A DNA stretch of 6,318 nucleotides from Bacillota bacterium (GTDB lineage: Bacteria > Vulcanimicrobiota > JAMDEM01): contig JAMDEM010000030.1 of the NCBI GenBank assembly GCA_023486985.1, positions 1 to 6,318 of the forward strand, given 5' to 3'. Below are positions 5,001 to 6,318 of this stretch, piece by piece. Each line of letters starts with the position of its first letter. Position 1 is the first letter of the stretch. The position numbers were made by a program, and so were the translations under genes. Below the pieces are notes generated by a model. It ran no database searches. It saw only the letters and a program-made list of their open reading frames with translations, and was not told the origin of the DNA.

Positions 5001-5969
5001 TTGGATCTGATTAAGGTTGGAGTTATTGGCATAGGGAACATGGGGCAGCATCACGCCCGGATTTATGCCGAGATGGAGCAGATCGAACTCATTGGAATTG
5101 TTGACATAAATCAGGCTCGGGGCAAGCAGTTTTCAGAACGATTCGGCGTTACTTATTATTCAGACTACAAGGATCTTTTTGGCAAAGTAAAGGCGGTAAA
5201 CATTGTTGTTCCCACCAGCCTTCATTATCAACTTGCCATGGATTTTTTAAACAATGATATCCACGTTCTGGTTGAAAAGCCGATTACCATTGATCTCAAT
5301 CAGGCAAAAAAGCTTGTAGAACTTGCCGACGAGAGAAATCTTATCCTGCAGGTGGGGCACCTGGAAAGATTTAATCCAGCGGTGGGACAGCTTAAAAAAA
5401 TGATTAAAAAGCCTCTTTACATTGAAACTCACCGTCTTTCATTTCCCACCAAGAGAAATCTTGATGTGGGAGTTGTATGGGATTTAATGATTCATGATCT
5501 CGATATTCTTTTAAATATTGTGGATTCTCCTGTTGAAGAATTGCATTCCCTGGGTTCTTCCCTTTATTCCGACCACGAGGATCTTGCCCTGGTTCAGATA
5601 AGGTTTAAAAACGGGACACTGGCAAACCTTTTTGCCAGCCGGGTAAGCGGAGAAAAGTTAAGACAGCTTAAGGTTATTGAAGAAAACAGGACTCTGGGGC
5701 TTGATTTTATCAATCAGACTCTGGCAATCCTGAGGCCCCCTAAAAGGGATATTACATCACCTCCGGAATATGTGCCGATCAAGAGGGCTGAGCCGCTGAG
5801 AGTGGAGCTTGAACATTTTGCCGAGTGCGTGGTAACAAACAGGACACCCATCGTTACGGGTGAAGACGGCAAGAGGGCTCTTGCTTTAGCCATGCAGGTG
5901 CTTGACAATATGAGAATGGTAAAGGACAAAGGCATAATTTATCGCGAATTAATGGCGGTTGCCAGATAG
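5001..5969 (+). CDS. Gfo/Idh/MocA-family NAD(P)-dependent oxidoreductase, possibly GnnA-like
   Basis: A 322-residue cytoplasmic dehydrogenase. Residues 1-120 form the Rossmann domain: VGVIGIGNMGQHHAR contains the Gly10-x-Gly12-x-x-Gly15 dinucleotide site, with VVPTSLHYQLA at about 69-79 and the family's Glu92-Lys93-Pro94. GHLERFNPA (119-127) opens the C-terminal domain, and WDLMIHDLDIL (160-170) has the His165-Asp166 pair typical of the substrate pocket. Family members oxidise or reduce sugar or inositol hydroxyls. Lying between fabZ and lpxA, the likely substrate is a UDP-sugar. GnnA, the relative known next to lpxA in Acidithiobacillus, oxidises the 3-hydroxyl of UDP-GlcNAc so that the aminotransferase GnnB can add a 3-amino group. 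No GnnB is visible here, so this assignment is inference from family and neighbourhood; another sugar-nucleotide reaction is possible. The start is TTG 5001, set by AAGGAGG. The gap to lpxA is 21 bp. Confidence 0.93.
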   Translation: MDLIKVGVIGIGNMGQHHARIYAEMEQIELIGIVDINQARGKQFSERFGVTYYSDYKDLFGKVKAVNIVVPTSLHYQLAMDFLNNDIHVLVEKPITIDLNQAKKLVELADERNLILQVGHLERFNPAVGQLKKMIKKPLYIETHRLSFPTKRNLDVGVVWDLMIHDLDILLNIVDSPVEELHSLGSSLYSDHEDLALVQIRFKNGTLANLFASRVSGEKLRQLKVIEENRTLGLDFINQTLAILRPPKRDITSPPEYVPIKRAEPLRVELEHFAECVVTNRTPIVTGEDGKRALALAMQVLDNMRMVKDKGIIYRELMAVAR

Positions 5970-5990
5970 GAAGGAGAACTTAAATCAGGG

Positions 5991-6318
5991 ATGATTCATC
6001 CTTCAGCAATAATTGAGAAGGGTGCCAAGATTGGAAAAAATGTCCAGATTGGACCCTTTTCTACAATAACAAAAAATGTAGAAATAGGCGACAATTGCAT
6101 AATCGGCTCCAATGTTTTAATTGACGGATGGACAACCATTGGCGAGGCTTGCGAAATATCTCACTGCGCAGCGATAGGCTCGCCCCCGCAGGACTTTAAA
6201 TACAAGGGCGAGAAAAGTTTTGTCCACCTGGGAAAAAACAATATTATCAGAGAATATGTAACAATTCACCGGGCATCCGATAAAGGCAGAGAAACCAGGG
6301 TGGGTGACGGGAATCTTT
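5991..6318 (+). CDS. lpxA: Acyl-ACP--UDP-N-acetylglucosamine O-acyltransferase LpxA, 5' part
   Basis: LpxA catalyses the first, reversible step of lipid A synthesis, moving a (3R)-hydroxyacyl group from ACP to the 3-position of UDP-GlcNAc (or to a 3-amino group in some lineages), in the cytoplasm. The window holds the first 109 codons of about 260. MIHPSAIIEKGAKIGKNVQIGPF is the standard LpxA opening, followed by hexapeptide repeats of the left-handed beta helix. GSPPQDFKYKGE and NIIREYVTIHRAS are LpxA signatures; E. coli has IHRGT at the last. The gene is cut at 6318, just before the catalytic-histidine segment, so activity and substrate preference cannot be judged. ATG 5991 is the only in-frame start near the family N-terminus; the best Shine-Dalgarno (AAGGAG, 5971-5976) is 14 bases away, longer than usual, so translation may be weak or coupled to the gene upstream. 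Confidence 0.95.
   Translation, partial: MIHPSAIIEKGAKIGKNVQIGPFSTITKNVEIGDNCIIGSNVLIDGWTTIGEACEISHCAAIGSPPQDFKYKGEKSFVHLGKNNIIREYVTIHRASDKGRETRVGDGNL

Overview
The window is a plus-strand gene cluster for lipid A and outer-membrane biogenesis, from a Gram-negative-type (diderm) bacterium. The gene order is: Skp/OmpH-like chaperone (3' part), Skp/OmpH-like lipoprotein, lpxD, a large membrane-anchored exported protein of unknown function, lpxC, fabZ, a Gfo/Idh/MocA oxidoreductase, and lpxA (5' part). All genes point the same way. Gaps are 0-63 bp except around the repeat block at about 1750-1895. No promoter or convincing strong terminator is visible, so the window looks like the interior of one operon. 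The outer-membrane assembly genes that often precede skp would lie upstream, and lpxI/lpxH and lpxB would be expected downstream; neither is in view.

The organism cannot be fixed from the sequence alone. Base composition is moderate and AT-leaning, TTG start codons are frequent, lpxC and fabZ overlap, and a dispersed palindromic repeat of the type that translates as 'HSERSEES...LRDAQDD' is present. A Gfo/Idh enzyme also sits between fabZ and lpxA. Together these fit an uncultivated diderm lineage (for example Omnitrophota-like or a neighbouring candidate phylum, or a deltaproteobacterium-like lineage) better than a model proteobacterium. This is inference.

Region by region: 1-685 holds two tandem Skp/OmpH-like periplasmic proteins. 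The first appears frameshifted at a run of seven G, and the second carries a lipobox. 701-1744 is lpxD. 1745 to about 1900 is a repeat-derived block of two small hairpins and one 59-bp imperfect palindrome, which an open reading frame crosses without a stop into the 655-codon unknown gene ending at 3677. 3677-4576 is lpxC, whose 3' end overlaps fabZ (4503-4937) by 74 bp in another frame. 5001-5969 is the Gfo/Idh enzyme and 5991-6318 the first 109 codons of lpxA.

Functionally, LpxA, LpxC and LpxD are the first three steps from UDP-GlcNAc (or a 3-amino analogue) to the diacylated lipid A precursor. FabZ draws on the same (3R)-hydroxyacyl-ACP pool, and Skp-like proteins escort outer-membrane proteins. 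The Gfo/Idh enzyme may be GnnA-like and make a 3-oxo sugar nucleotide for 2,3-diamino lipid A. The most unusual items are the unknown multidomain exported protein embedded in the operon and the repeat block that has merged with its 5' end.
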